Source of the DNA: Crossaster papposus
Taxonomy: Eukaryota; Echinodermata; Asteroidea; Velatida; Solasteridae
Assembly (NCBI GenBank): GCA_037893245.1
Contig: JBAIAA010000012.1
Span: forward strand, 1-64,000
Direction: 5' to 3'
DNA length: 64,000 nucleotides
In this document: positions 49,562 through 62,193 of the stretch, piece by piece
How the letters are laid out: each line of letters opens with the position of its first letter
Numbering within the stretch: the first letter of the stretch is position 1
Program-made: the position numbers and the translations under genes
Notes under the pieces: model-generated
Told to the model about the DNA's origin: nothing
The model's input: the letters and a program-made list of their open reading frames with translations, nothing else
Databases searched by the model: none

Positions 49562-49995
49562 ATGTAAAGGGAAAGAAGTGTGCATAAGAAATATGTAAAG
49601 GGAAAGAAATGTGCATAAGAAATATGTAAAGGGAAAGAAGTGTGCATAAGAAATATGTAAAGGGAAAGAAGTGTGCATAAGAAATATGTAAAGGGAAAGA
49701 AGTGTGCATAAGAAATATGTAAAGGGAAAGAAGTGTGCATAAGAAATATGTAAAGGGAAAGAAGTGTGCATAAGAAATATGTAAAGGGAAAGAAGTGTGC
49801 ATTAGAAATATGTAAAGGGAAAGAAGTGTGCATAAGAAATATGTAAAGGGAAAGAAGTGTGCATAAGAAATATGTAAAGGGAAAGAAGTGTGCATAAGAA
49901 ATATGTAAAGGGAAAGAAGTGTACATAAGAAATATGTAAAGGGAAAGAAGTGTGCATAAGAAATATGTAAAGGGAAAGAAGTGTGCATTAGAAAT

Positions 49996-51802
49996 AAACA
50001 CATGATGTGGGAACAAGCCCTCGAGTTAAATATGTAAAGGGAAAGAAGTGTGCATAAGAAATATGTAAAGGGAAAGAAGTGTGCATAAGAAATTTGTAAA
50101 GGGAAAGAAGTGTGCATAAGAAATATGTAAAGGGAAAGAAGTGTGCATAAGAAATATGTAAAGGGAAAGAAGTGTGCATAAGAAATGTGTAAAGGGAAAG
50201 AAGTGTGCATAAGAAATAAACACATGATGTGGGAACAAGCCCTCGAGTTAAATATGTAAAGGGAAAGAAGTGTGCATAAGAAATATGTAAAGGGAAAGAG
50301 GTGTGCATAAGAAATATGTAAAGGGAAAGAAGTGTGCATAAGAAATATGTAAAGGGAAAGAAGTGTGCATAAGAAATATGTAAAGGGAAAGAAGTGTGCA
50401 TAAGAAATATGTAAAGGGAAAGGAGTGTGCATAAGAAATATGTAAAGGGAAAGAAGTGTGCATAAGAAATATGTAAAGGGAAAGAAGTGTGCATAAGAAA
50501 TATGTAAAGGGAAAGAAGTGTGCATAAGAAATATGTAAAGGGAAAGAAGTGTGCATAAGAAATATGTAAAGGGAAAGAAGTGTGCATAAGAAATATGTAA
50601 AGGGAAAGAAGTGTGCATAAGAAATATGTAAAGGGAAAGAAGTGTGCATAAGAAATATGTAAAGGGAAAGAAGTGTGCATAAGAAATATGTAAAGGGAAA
50701 GAAGTGTGCATAAGAAATATGTAAAGGGAAAGAAGTGTGCATAAGAAATATGTAAAGGGAAAGAAGTGTGCATACGAAATATGTAAAGGGAAAGAAGTGT
50801 GCATAAGAAATATGTAAAGGGAAAGAAGTGTGCATAAGAAATATGTAAAGGGAAAGAAGTGTGCATAAGAAATATGTAAAGGGAAAGAAGTGTGCATAAG
50901 AAATATGTAAAGGGAAAGAAGTGTGCATAAGAAATATGTAAAGGGAAAGAAGTGTGCATAAGAAATATGTAAAGGGAAAGAAGTGTGCATAAGAAATATG
51001 TAAAGGGAAAGAAGTGTGCATAATAAATATGTAAAGGGAAAGAAGTGTGCATTAGAAATAAACACATGATGTGGGAACAAGCCCTCGAGTTAAATATGTA
51101 AAGGGAAAGAAGTGTGCATAAGAAATATGTAAAAGGAAAGAAGTGTGCATAAGAAATATGTAAAGGGAAAGAAGTGTGCATAAGAAATAAACACATGATG
51201 TGGGAACAAGCCCTCGAGTTAAATATGTAAAGGGAAAGAAGTGTGCATAAGAAATATGTAAAGGGAAAGAAGTGTGCATAAGAAATATGTAAAGGGAAAG
51301 AAGTGTGCATAAGAAATATGTAAAGGGAAAGAAGTGTGCATTAGAAATAAACACATGATGTGGGAACAAGCCCTCGAGTTAAATATGTAAAGGGAAAGAA
51401 GTGTGCATAAGAAATATGTAAAGGGAAAGAAGTGTGCATAAGAAATATGTAAAGGGAAAGAAGTGTGCATAAGAAATATGTAAAGGGAAAGAAGTGTGCA
51501 TAAGAAATATGTAAAGGGAAAGAAGTGTGCATAAGAAATGTGTAAAGGGAAAGAAGTGTGCATAAGAAATAAACACATGATGTGGGAACAAGCCCTCGAG
51601 TTAAATATGTAAAGGGAAAGAAGTGTGCATAAGAAATATGTAAAGGGAAAGAGGTGTGCATAAGAAATATGTAAAGGGAAAGAAGTGTGCATAAGAAATA
51701 TGTAAAGGGAAAGAAGTGTGCATAAGAAATATGTAAAGGGAAAGAAGTGTGCATAAGAAATATGTAAAGGGAAAGAAGTGTGCATAAGAAATATGTAAAG
51801 GG
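49996..51802 (+). repeat. Large duplication copy 1 (offset 12,198 bp)
   Basis: Blocks 49996, 50218, 51060, 51189, 51349 and 51571 correspond to 62194, 62416, 63258, 63387, 63547 and 63769, all at exactly +12198. So do AATTTGT 50091/62289, the CATAATAAAT monomer 51021/63219 and AAAAGGAAAG 51131/63329. The left boundary lies between 49526 and 49996. The right boundary is not reached in the second copy. Confidence 0.94.
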
Positions 51803-52474
51803 AAAGAAGTGTGCATAAGAAATATGTAAAGGGAACGAAGTGTGCATAAGAAATATGTAAAGGGAAAGAAGTGTGCATAAGAAATATGTAAAGGGAAAGA
51901 AGTGTGCATAAGAAATATGTAAAGGGAAAGAAGTGTGCATAAGAAATATGTAAAGGGAAAGAAGTGTGCATAAGAAATATGTAAAGGGAAAGAAGTGTGC
52001 ATAAGAAATATGTAAAGGGAAAGAAGTGTGCATAAGAAATATGTAAAGGGAAAGAAGTGTGCATAAGAAATATGTAAAGGGAAAGAAGTGTGCATAAGAA
52101 ATATGTAAAGGGAAAGAAGTGTGCATAAGAAATATGTAAAGGGAAAGAAGTGTGCATAAGAAATATGTAAAGGGAAAGAAGTGTGCATACGAAATATGTA
52201 AAGGGAAAGAAGTGTGCATAAGAAATATGTAAAGGGAAAGAAGTGTGCATAAGAAATATGTAAAGGGAAAGAAGTGTGCATAAGAAATATGTAAAGGGAA
52301 AGAAGTGTGCATAAGAAATATGTAAAGGGAAAGAAGTGTGCATAAGAAATATGTAAAGGGAAAGAAGTGTGCATAAGAAATATGTAAAGGGAAAGAAGTG
52401 TGCATAAGAAATATGTAAAGGGAAAGAAGTGTGCATAAGAAATATGTAAAGGGAAAGAAGTGTGCATTAGAAAT

Positions 52475-53455
52475 AAACACATGATGTGGGAACAAGCCCT
52501 CGAGTTAAATATGTAAAGGGAAAGAAGTGTGCATAAGAAATATGTAAAGGGAAAGAAGTGTGCATAAGAAATATGTAAAGGGAAAGAAGTGTGCATAAGA
52601 AATATGTAAAGGGAAAGAAGTGTGCATAAGAAATATGTAAAGGGAAAGAAGTGTGCATAAGAAATAAGTAAAGGGAAAGAAGTGTGCATAAGAAATATGT
52701 AAAGGGAAAGAAGTGTGCATAAGAAATATTTAAAGGGAAAGAAGTGTGCATAAGAAATATGTAAAGGGAAAGAAGTGTGCATAAGAAATATGTAAAGGGA
52801 AAGAAGTGTGCATAAGAAATATGTAAAGGGAAAGAAGTGTGCATTAGAAATAAACACATGATGTGGGAACAAGCCCTCGAGTTAAATATGTAAAGGGAAA
52901 GAAGTGTGCATAAGAAATATGTAAAGGGAAAGAAGTGTGCATAAGAAATATGTAAAGGGAAAGAAGTGTGCATAAGAAATATGTAAAGGGAAAGAAGTGT
53001 GCATAAGAAATATGTAAAGGGAAAGAAGTGTGCATAAGAAATGTGTAAAGGGAAAGAAGTGTGCATAAGAAATAAACACATGATGTGGGAACAAGCCCTC
53101 GAGTTAAATATGTAAAGGGAAAGAAGTGTGCATAAGAAATATGTAAAGGGAAAGAGGTGTGCATAAGAAATATGTAAAGGGAAAGAAGTGTGCATAAGAA
53201 ATATGTAAAGGGAAAGAAGTGTGCATAAGAAATATGTAAAGGGAAAGAAGTGTGCATAAGAAATATGTAAAGGGAAAGAAGTGTGCATAAGAAATATGTA
53301 AAGGGAAAGAAGTGTGCATAAGAAATATGTAAAGGGAAAGAAGTGTGCATAAGAAATATGTAAAGGAAAAGAAGTGTGCATAAGAAATATGTAAAGGGAA
53401 AGAAGTGTGCATTAGAAATAAACACATGATGTGGGAACAAGCCCTCGAGTTAAAT
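52475..53455 (+). repeat. Four-block module, copy 2
   Basis: Blocks at 52475, 52852, 53074 and 53420, matching copy 1 at a constant +3,894 bp. It is followed by another 222-bp spaced block at 53642, which copy 1 lacks. Confidence 0.92.
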
Positions 53456-54395
53456 ATGTAAAGGGAAAGAAGTGTGCATAAGAAATATGTAAAGGGAAAG
53501 AAATGTGCATAAGAAATATGTAAAGGGAAAGAAGTGTGCATAAGAAATATGTAAAGGGAAAGAAGTGTGCATAAGAAATATGTAAAGGGAAAGAAGTGTG
53601 CATAAGAAATGTGTAAAGGGAAAGAAGTGTGCATAAGAAATAAACACATGATGTGGGAACAAGCCCTCGAGTTAAATATGTAAAGGGAAAGAAGTGTGCA
53701 TAAGAAATATGTAAAGGGAAAGAGGTGTGCATAAGAAATATGTAAAGGGAAAGAAGTGTGCATAAGAAATATGTAAAGGGAAAGAAGTGTGCATAAGAAA
53801 TATGTAAAGGGAAAGAAGTGTGCATAAGAAATATGTAAAGGGAAAGAAGTGTGCATAAGATATATGTAAAGGGAAAGAAGTGTGCATAAGAAATATGTAA
53901 AGGGAAAGAAGTGTGCATAAGAAATATGTAAAGGGAAAGAAGTGTGCATAAGAAATATGTAAAGGGAAAGAAGTGTGCATAAGAAATATGTAAAGGGAAA
54001 GAAGTGTGCATAAGAAATATGTAAAGGGAAAGAAGTGTGCATAAGAAATATGTAAAGGGAAAGAAGTGTGCATAAGAAATATGTAAAGGGAAATAAGTGT
54101 GCTTAAGAAATATGTAAAGGGAAAGAAGTGTGCATAAGAAATATGTAAAGGGAAAGAAGTGTGCATAAGAAATATGTAAAGGGAAAGAAGTGTGCATAAG
54201 AAATATGTAAAGGGAAAGAAGTGTGCATAAGAAATATGTAAAGGGAAAGAAGTGTGCATAAGAAATATGTAAAGGGAAAGAAGTGTGCATTAGAAATAAA
54301 CACATGATGTGGGAACAAGCCCTCGAGTTAAATATGTAAAGGGAAAGAAGTGTGCATAAGAAATATGTAAAGGGAAAGAAGTGTGCATAAGAAAT

Positions 54396-55376
54396 AAACA
54401 CATGATGTGGGAACAAGCCCTCGAGTTAAATATGTAAAGGGAAAGAAGTGTGCATAAGAAATATGTAAAGGGAAAGAAGTGTGCATAAGAAATATGTAAA
54501 GGGAAAGAAGTGTGCATAAGAAATATGGAAAGGGAAAGAAGTGTGCATAAGAAATATGTAAAGGGAAAGAAGTGTGCATAAGAAATAAGTAAAGGGAAAG
54601 AAGTGTGCATAAGAAATATGTAAAGGGAAAGAAGTGTGCATAAGAAATATTTAAAGGGAAAGAAGTGTGCATAAGAAATATGTAAAGGGAAAGAAGTGTG
54701 CATAAGAAATATGTAAAGGGAAAGAAGTGTGCATAAGAAATATGTAAAGGGAAAGAAGTGTGCATTAGAAATAAACACATGATGTGGGAACAAGCCCTCG
54801 AGTTAAATATGTAAAGGGAAAGAAGTGTGCATAAGAAATATGTAAAGGGAAAGAAGTGTGCATAAGAAATATGTAAAGGGAAAGAAGTGTGCATAAGAAA
54901 TATGTAAAGGGAAAGAAGTGTGCATAAGAAATATGTAAAGGGAAAGAAGTGTGCATAAGAAATGTGTAAAGGGAAAGAAGTGTGCATAAGAAATAAACAC
55001 ATGATGTGGGAACAAGCCCTCGAGTTAAATATGTAAAGGGAAAGAAGTGTGCATAAGAAATATGTAAAGGGAAAGAGGTGTGCATAAGAAATATGTAAAG
55101 GGAAAGAAGTGTGCATAAGAAATATGTAAAGGGAAAGAAGTGTGCATAAGAAATATGTAAAGGGAAAGAAGTGTGCATAAGAAATATGTAAAGGGAAAGA
55201 AGTGTGCATAAGAAATATGTAAAGGGAAAGAAGTGTGCATAAGAAATATGTAAAGGGAAAGAAGTGTGCATAAGAAATATGTAAAGGGAAAGAAGTGTGC
55301 ATAAGAAATATGTAAAGGGAAAGAAGTGTGCATTAGAAATAAACACATGATGTGGGAACAAGCCCTCGAGTTAAAT
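54396..55376 (+). repeat. Four-block module, copy 3
   Basis: Blocks at 54396, 54773, 54995 and 55341, +1,921 bp from copy 2. Like copy 2 it continues to a block 222 bp on (55563), so copies 2 and 3 are closer relatives. The first block lacks CATTAG, and a private AAATATGGAAAG change lies near 54527. Confidence 0.91.
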
Positions 55377-58300
55377 ATGTAAAGGGAAAGAAGTGTGCAT
55401 AAGAAATATGTAAAGGGAAAGAAGTGTGCATAAGAAATATGTAAAGGGAAAGAAGTGTGCATAAGAAATATGTAAAGGGAAAGAAGTGTGCATAAGAAAT
55501 ATGTAAAGGGAAAGAAGTGTGCATAAGAAATGTGTAAAGGGAAAGAAGTGTGCATAAGAAATAAACACATGATGTGGGAACAAGCCCTCGAGTTAAATAT
55601 GTAAAGGGAAAGAAGTGTGCATAAGAAATATGTAAAGGGAAAGAGGTGTGCATAAGAAATATGTAAAGGGAAAGAAGTGTGCATAAGAAATATGTAAAGG
55701 GAAAGAAGTGTGCATAAGAAATATGTAAAGGGAAAGAAGTGTGCATAAGAAATATGTAAAGGGAAAGAAGTGTGCATAAGAAATATGTAAAGGGAAAGAA
55801 GTGTGCATAAGAAATATGTAAAGGGAAAGAAGTGTGCATAAGAAATATGTAAAGGGAAAGAAGTGTGCATAAGAAATATGTAAAGGGAAAGAAGTGTGCA
55901 TAAGAAATATGTAAAGGGAAAGAAGTGTGCATAAGAAATATGTAAAGGGAAAGAAGTGTGCATAAGAAATATGTAAAGGGAAAGAAGTGTGCATAAGAAA
56001 TATGTAAAGGGAAATAAGTGTGCTTAAGAAATATGTAAAGGGAAAGAAGTGTGCATAAGAAATATGTAAAGGGAAAGAAGTGTGCATAAGAAATATGTAA
56101 AGGGAAAGAAGTGTGCATAAGAAATATGTAAAGGGAAAGAAGTGTGCATAAGAAATATGTAAAGGGAAAGAAGTGTGCATAAGAAATATGTAAAGGGAAA
56201 GAAGTGTGCATAAGAAATATGTAAAGGGAAAGAAGTGTGCATAAGAAATGTGTAAAGGGAAAGAAGTGTGCATAAGAAATAAACACATGATGTGGGAACA
56301 AGCCCTCGAGTTAAATATGTAAAGGGAAAGAAGTGTGCATAAGAAATATGTAAAGGGAAAGAGGTGTGCATAAGAAATATGTAAAGGGAAAGAAGTGTGC
56401 ATAAGAAATATGTAAAGGGAAAGAAGTGTGCATAAGAAATATGTAAAGGGAAAGAAGTGTGCATAAGAAATATGTAAAGGGAAAGAAGTGTGCATACGAA
56501 ATATGTAAAGGGAAAGAAGTGTGCATAAGAAATATGTAAAGGGAAAGAAGTGTGCATAAGAAATATGTAAAGGGAAAGAAGTGTGCATAAGAAATATGTA
56601 AAGGGAAAGAAGTGTGCATTAGAAATAAACACATGATGTGGGAACAAGCCCTCGAGTTAAATATGTAAAGGGAAAGAAGTGTGCATAAGAAATATGTAAA
56701 GGGAAAGAAGTGTGCATAAGAAATATGTAAAGGGAAAGAAGTGTGCATAAGAAATATGTAAAGGGAAAGAAGTGTGCATAAGAAATATTTAAAGGGAAAG
56801 AAGTGTGCATAAGAAATATGTAAAGGGAAAGAAGTGTGCATAAGAAATATGTAAAGGGAAAGAAGTGTGCATAAGAAATATGTAAAGGGAAAGAAGTGTG
56901 CATTAGAAATAAACACATGATGTGGGAACAAGCCCTCGAGTTAAATATGTAAAGGGAAAGAAGTGTGCATAAGAAATATGTAAAGGGAAAGAAGTGTGCA
57001 TAAGAAATATGTAAAGGGAAAGAAGTGTGCATAAGAAATATGTAAAGGGAAAGAAGTGTGCATAAGAAATATGTAAAGGGAAAGAAGTGTGCATAAGAAA
57101 TGTGTAAAGGGAAAGAAGTGTGCATAAGAAATAAACACATGATGTGGGAACAAGCCCTCGAGTTAAATATGTAAAGGGAAAGAAGTGTGCATAAGAAATA
57201 TGTAAAGGGAAAGAGGTGTGCATAAGAAATATGTAAAGGGAAAGAAGTGTGCATAAGAAATATGTAAAGGGAAAGAAGTGTGCATAAGAAATATGTAAAG
57301 GGAAAGAAGTGTGCATAAGAAATATGTAAAGGGAAAGAAGTGTGCATAAGAAATATGTAAAGGGAAAGAAGTGTGCATAAGAAATATGTAAAGGGAAAGA
57401 AGTGTGCATAAGAAATGTGTAAAGGGAAAGAAGTGTGCATAAGAAATAAACACATGATGTGGGAACAAGCCCTCGAGTTAAATATGTAAAGGGAAAGAAG
57501 TGTGCATAAGAAATATGTAAAGGGAAAGAGGTGTGCATAAGAAATATGTAAAGGGAAAGAAGTGTGCATAAGAAATATGTAAAGGGAAAGAAGTGTGCAT
57601 AAGAAATATGTAAAGGGAAAGAAGTGTGCATAAGAAATATGTAAAGGGAAAGAAGTGTGCATAAGAAATATGTAAAGGGAAAGAAGTGTGCATAAGAAAT
57701 ATGTAAAGGGAAAGAAGTGTGCATAAGAAATATGTAAAGGGAAAGAAGTGTGCATAAGAAATATGTAAAGGGAAAGAAGTGTGCATAAGAAATATGTAAA
57801 GGGAAAGAAGTGTGCATAAGAAATATGTAAAGGGAAAGAAGTGTGCATAAGAAATGTGTAAAGGGAAAGAAGTGTGCATAAGAAATAAACACATGATGTG
57901 GGAACAAGCCCTCGAGTTAAATATGTAAAGGGAAAGAAGTGTGCATAAGAAATATGTAAAGGGAAAGAGGTGTGCATAAGAAATATGTAAAGGGAAAGAA
58001 GTGTGCATAAGAAATATGTAAAGGGAAAGAAGTGTGCATAAGAAATATGTAAAGGGAAAGAAGTGTGCATAAGAAATATGTAAAGGGAAAGAAGTGTGCA
58101 TAAGAAATATGTAAAGGGAAAGAAGTGTGCATAAGAAATATGTAAAGGGAAAGAAGTGTGCATAAGAAATATGTAAAGGGAAAGAAGTGTGCATAAGAAA
58201 TATGTAAAGGGAAAGAAGTGTGCATTAGAAATAAACACATGATGTGGGAACAAGCCCTCGAGTTAAATATGTAAAGGGAAAGAAGTGTGCATAAGAAATA

Positions 58301-59466
58301 TGTAAAGGGAAAGAAGTGTGCATAAGAAATATGTAAAGGGAAAGAAGTGTGCATAAGAAATATGTAAAGGGAAAGAAGTGTGCATAAGAAATATGTAAAG
58401 GGAAAGAAGTGTGCATAAGAAATGTGTAAAGGGAAAGAAGTGTGCATAAGAAATAAACACATGATGTGGGAACAAGCCCTCGAGTTAAATATGTAAAGGG
58501 AAAGAAGTGTGCATAAGAAATATGTAAAGGGAAAGAGGTGTGCATAAGAAATATGTAAAGGGAAAGAAGTGTGCATAAGAAATATGTAAAGGGAAAGAAG
58601 TGTGCATAAGAAATATGTAAAGGGAAAGAAGTGTGCATAAGAAATATGTAAAGGGAAAGAAGTGTGCATAAGAAATATGTAAAGGGAAAGAAGTGTGCAT
58701 AAGAAATATGTAAAGGGAAAGAAGTGTGCATAAGAAATATGTAAAGGGAAAGAAGTGTGCATAAGAAATATGTAAAGGGAAAGAAGTGTGCATTAGAAAT
58801 AAACTCATGATGTGGGAACAAGCCCTCGAGTTAAATATGTAAAGGGAAAGAAGTGTGCATAAGAAATATGTAAAGGGAAAGAAGTGTGCATTAGAAATAA
58901 ACACATGATGTGGGAACAAGCCCTCGAGTTAAATATGTAAAGGGAAAGAAGTGTGCATAAGAAATATGTAAAGGGAAAGAAGTGTGCATAAGAAATATGT
59001 AAAGGGAAAGAAGTGTGCATAAGAAATATGTAAAGGGAAAGAAGTGTGCATAAGAAATATGTAAAGGGAAAGAAGTGTGCATAAGAAATGTGTAAAGGGA
59101 AAGAAGTGTGCATAAGAAATAAACACATGATGTGGGAACAAGCCCTCGAGTTAAATATGTAAAGGGAAAGAAGTGTGCATAAGAAATATGTAAAGGGAAA
59201 GAGGTGTGCATAAGAAATATGTAAAGGGAAAGAAGTGTGCATAAGAAATATGTAAAGGGAAAGAAGTGTGCATAAGAAATATGTAAAGGGAAAGAAGTGT
59301 GCATAAGAAATATGTAAAGGGAAAGAAGTGTGCATAAGAAATATGTAAAGGGAAAGAAGTGTGCATAAGAAATATGTAAAGGGAAAGAAGTGTGCATAAG
59401 AAATATGTAAAGGGAAAGAAGTGTGCATACGAAATATGTAAAGGGAAAGAAGTGTGCATTAGAAAT

Positions 59467-61320
59467 AAACACATAATGTGGGAACAAGCCCTCGAGTTAA
59501 ATATGTAAAGGGAAAGAAGTGTGCATAAGAAATATGTAAAGGGAAAGAAGTGTGCATAAGAAATATGTAAAGGGAAAGAAGTGTGCATAAGAAATATGTA
59601 AAGGGAAAGAAGTGTGCATAAGAAATATGTAAAGGGAAAGAAGTGTGCATAAGAAATGTGTAAAGGGAAAGAAGTGTGCATAAGAAATAAACACATGATG
59701 TGGGAACAAGCCCTCGAGTTAAATATGTAAAGGGAAAGAAGTGTGCATAAGAAATATGTAAAGGGAAAGAAGTGTGCATAAGAAATATGTAAAGGGAAAG
59801 AAGTGTGCATAAGAAATATGTAAAGGGAAAGAAGTGTGCATAAGAAATATGTAAAGGGAAAGAAGTGTGCATAAGAAATATGTAAAGGGAAAGAAGTGTG
59901 CATACAAAATATGTAAAGGGAAAGAAGTGTGCATAAGAAATATGTAAAGGGAAAGAAGTGTGCATAAGAAATATGTAAAGGGAAAGAAGTGTGCATAAGA
60001 AATATGTAAAGGGAAAGAAGTGTGCATACGAAATATGTAAAGGGAAATAAGTGTGCTTAAGAAATATGTAAAGGGAAAGAAGTGTGCATAAGAAATATGT
60101 AAAGGGAAAGAAGTGTGCATAAGAAATATGTAAAGGGAAAGAAGTGTGCATAAGAAATATGTAAAGGGAAAGAAGTGTGCATAAGAAATATGTAAAGGGA
60201 AAGAAGTGTGCATAAGAAATATGTAAAGGGAAAGAAGTGTGCATAAGAAATATGTAAAGGGAAAGAAGTGTGCATTAGAAATAAACACATGATGTGGGAA
60301 CAAGCCCTCGAGTTAAATATGTAAAGGGAAAGAAGTGTGCATAAGAAATATGTAAAGGGAAAGAAGTGTGCATAAGAAATTTGTAAAGGGAAAGAAGTGT
60401 GCATAAGAAATATGTAAAGGGAAAGAAGTGTGCATAAGAAATATGTAAAGGGAAAGAAGTGTGCATAAGAAATGTGTAAAGGGAAAGAAGTGTGCATAAG
60501 AAATAAACACATGATGTGGGAACAAGCCCTCGAGTTAAATATGTAAAGGGAAAGAAGTGTGCATAAGAAATATGTAAAGGGAAAGAGGTGTGCATAAGAA
60601 ATATGTAAAGGGAAAGAAGTGTGCATAAGAAATATGTAAAGGGAAAGAAGTGTGCATACGAAATATGTAAAGGGAAAGAAGTGTGCATAAGAAATATGTA
60701 AAGGGAAAGAAGTGTGCATAAGAAATATGTAAAGGGAAAGAAGTGTGCATAAGAAATATGTAAAGGGAAAGAAGTGTGCATAAGAAATATGTAAAGGGAA
60801 AGAAGTGTGCATAAGAAATATGTAAAGGGAAAGAAGTGTGCATAAGAAATATGTAAAGGGAAAGAAGTGTGCATAAGAAATATGTAAAGGGAAAGAAGTG
60901 TGCATAAGAAATATGTAAAGGGAAAGAAGTGTGCATAAGAAATATGTAAAGGGAAAGAAGTGTGCATAAGAAATATGTAAAGGGAAAGAAGTGTGCATAA
61001 GAAATATGTAAAGGGAAAGAAGTGTGCATAAGAAATATGTAAAGGGAAAGAAGTGTGCATACGAAATATGTAAAGGGAAAGAAGTGTGCATAAGAAATAT
61101 GTAAAGGGAAAGAAGTGTGCATAAGAAATATGTAAAGGGAAAGAAGTGTGCATAAGAAATATGTAAAGGGAAAGAAGTGTGCATAAGAAATATGTAAAGG
61201 GAAAGAAGTGTGCATAAGAAATATGTAAAGGGAAAGAAGTGTGCATAAGAAATATGTAAAGGGAAAGAAGTGTGCATTAGAAATAAACACATAATGTGGG
61301 AACAAGCCCTCGAGTTAAAT
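59467..61320 (+). repeat. Nested higher-order repeat (about 1.8-1.9 kb period)
   Basis: Blocks 59467 and 61285 share the rare ACATAATG change and are 1,818 bp apart, as are their 222-bp partners 59689 and 61507. The next pair, 60283 to 62194, is 1,911 bp apart, that is 93 bp or three monomers more. The unit has therefore been copied in tandem with a three-monomer length change. Confidence 0.9.
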
Positions 61321-62193
61321 ATGTAAAGGGAAAGAAGTGTGCATAAGAAATATGTAAAGGGAAAGAAGTGTGCATAAGAAATATGTAAAGGGAAAGAAGT
61401 GTGCATAAGAAATATGTAAAGGGAAAGAAGTGTGCATAAGAAATATGTAAAGGGAAAGAAGTGTGCATAAGAAATGTGTAAAGGGAAAGAAGTGTGCATA
61501 AGAAATAAACACATGATGTGGGAACAAGCCCTCGAGTTAAATATGTAAAGGGAAAGAAGTGTGCATAAGAAATATGTAAAGGGAAAGAGGTGTGCATAAG
61601 AAATATGTAAAGGGAAAGAAGTGTGCATAAGAAATATGTAAAGGGAAAGAAGTGTGCATAAGAAATATGTAAAGGGAAAGAAGTGTGCATAAGAAATATG
61701 TAAAGGGAAAGAAGTGTGCATAAGAAATATGTAAAGGGAAAGAAGTGTGCATAAGAAATATGTAAAGGGAAAGAAGTGTGCATAAGAAATATGTAAAGGG
61801 AAAGAAGTGTGCATACGAAATATGTAAAGGGAAAGAAGTGTGCATAAGAAATATGTAAAGGGAAAGAAGTGTGCATAAGAAATATGTAAAGGGAAAGAAG
61901 TGTGCATAAGAAATATGTAAAGGGAAAGAAGTGTGCATAAGAAATATGTAAAGGGAAATAAGTGTGCTTAAGAAATATGTAAAGGGAAAGAAGTGTGCAT
62001 AAGAAATATGTAAAGGGAAAGAAGTGTGCATAAGAAATATGTAAAGGGAAAGAAGTGTGCATAAGAAATATGTAAAGGGAAAGAAGTGTGCATAAGAAAT
62101 ATGTAAAGGGAAAGAAGTGTGCATAAGAAATATGTAAAGGGAAAGAAGTGTGCATAAGAAATATGTAAAGGGAAAGAAGTGTGCATTAGAAAT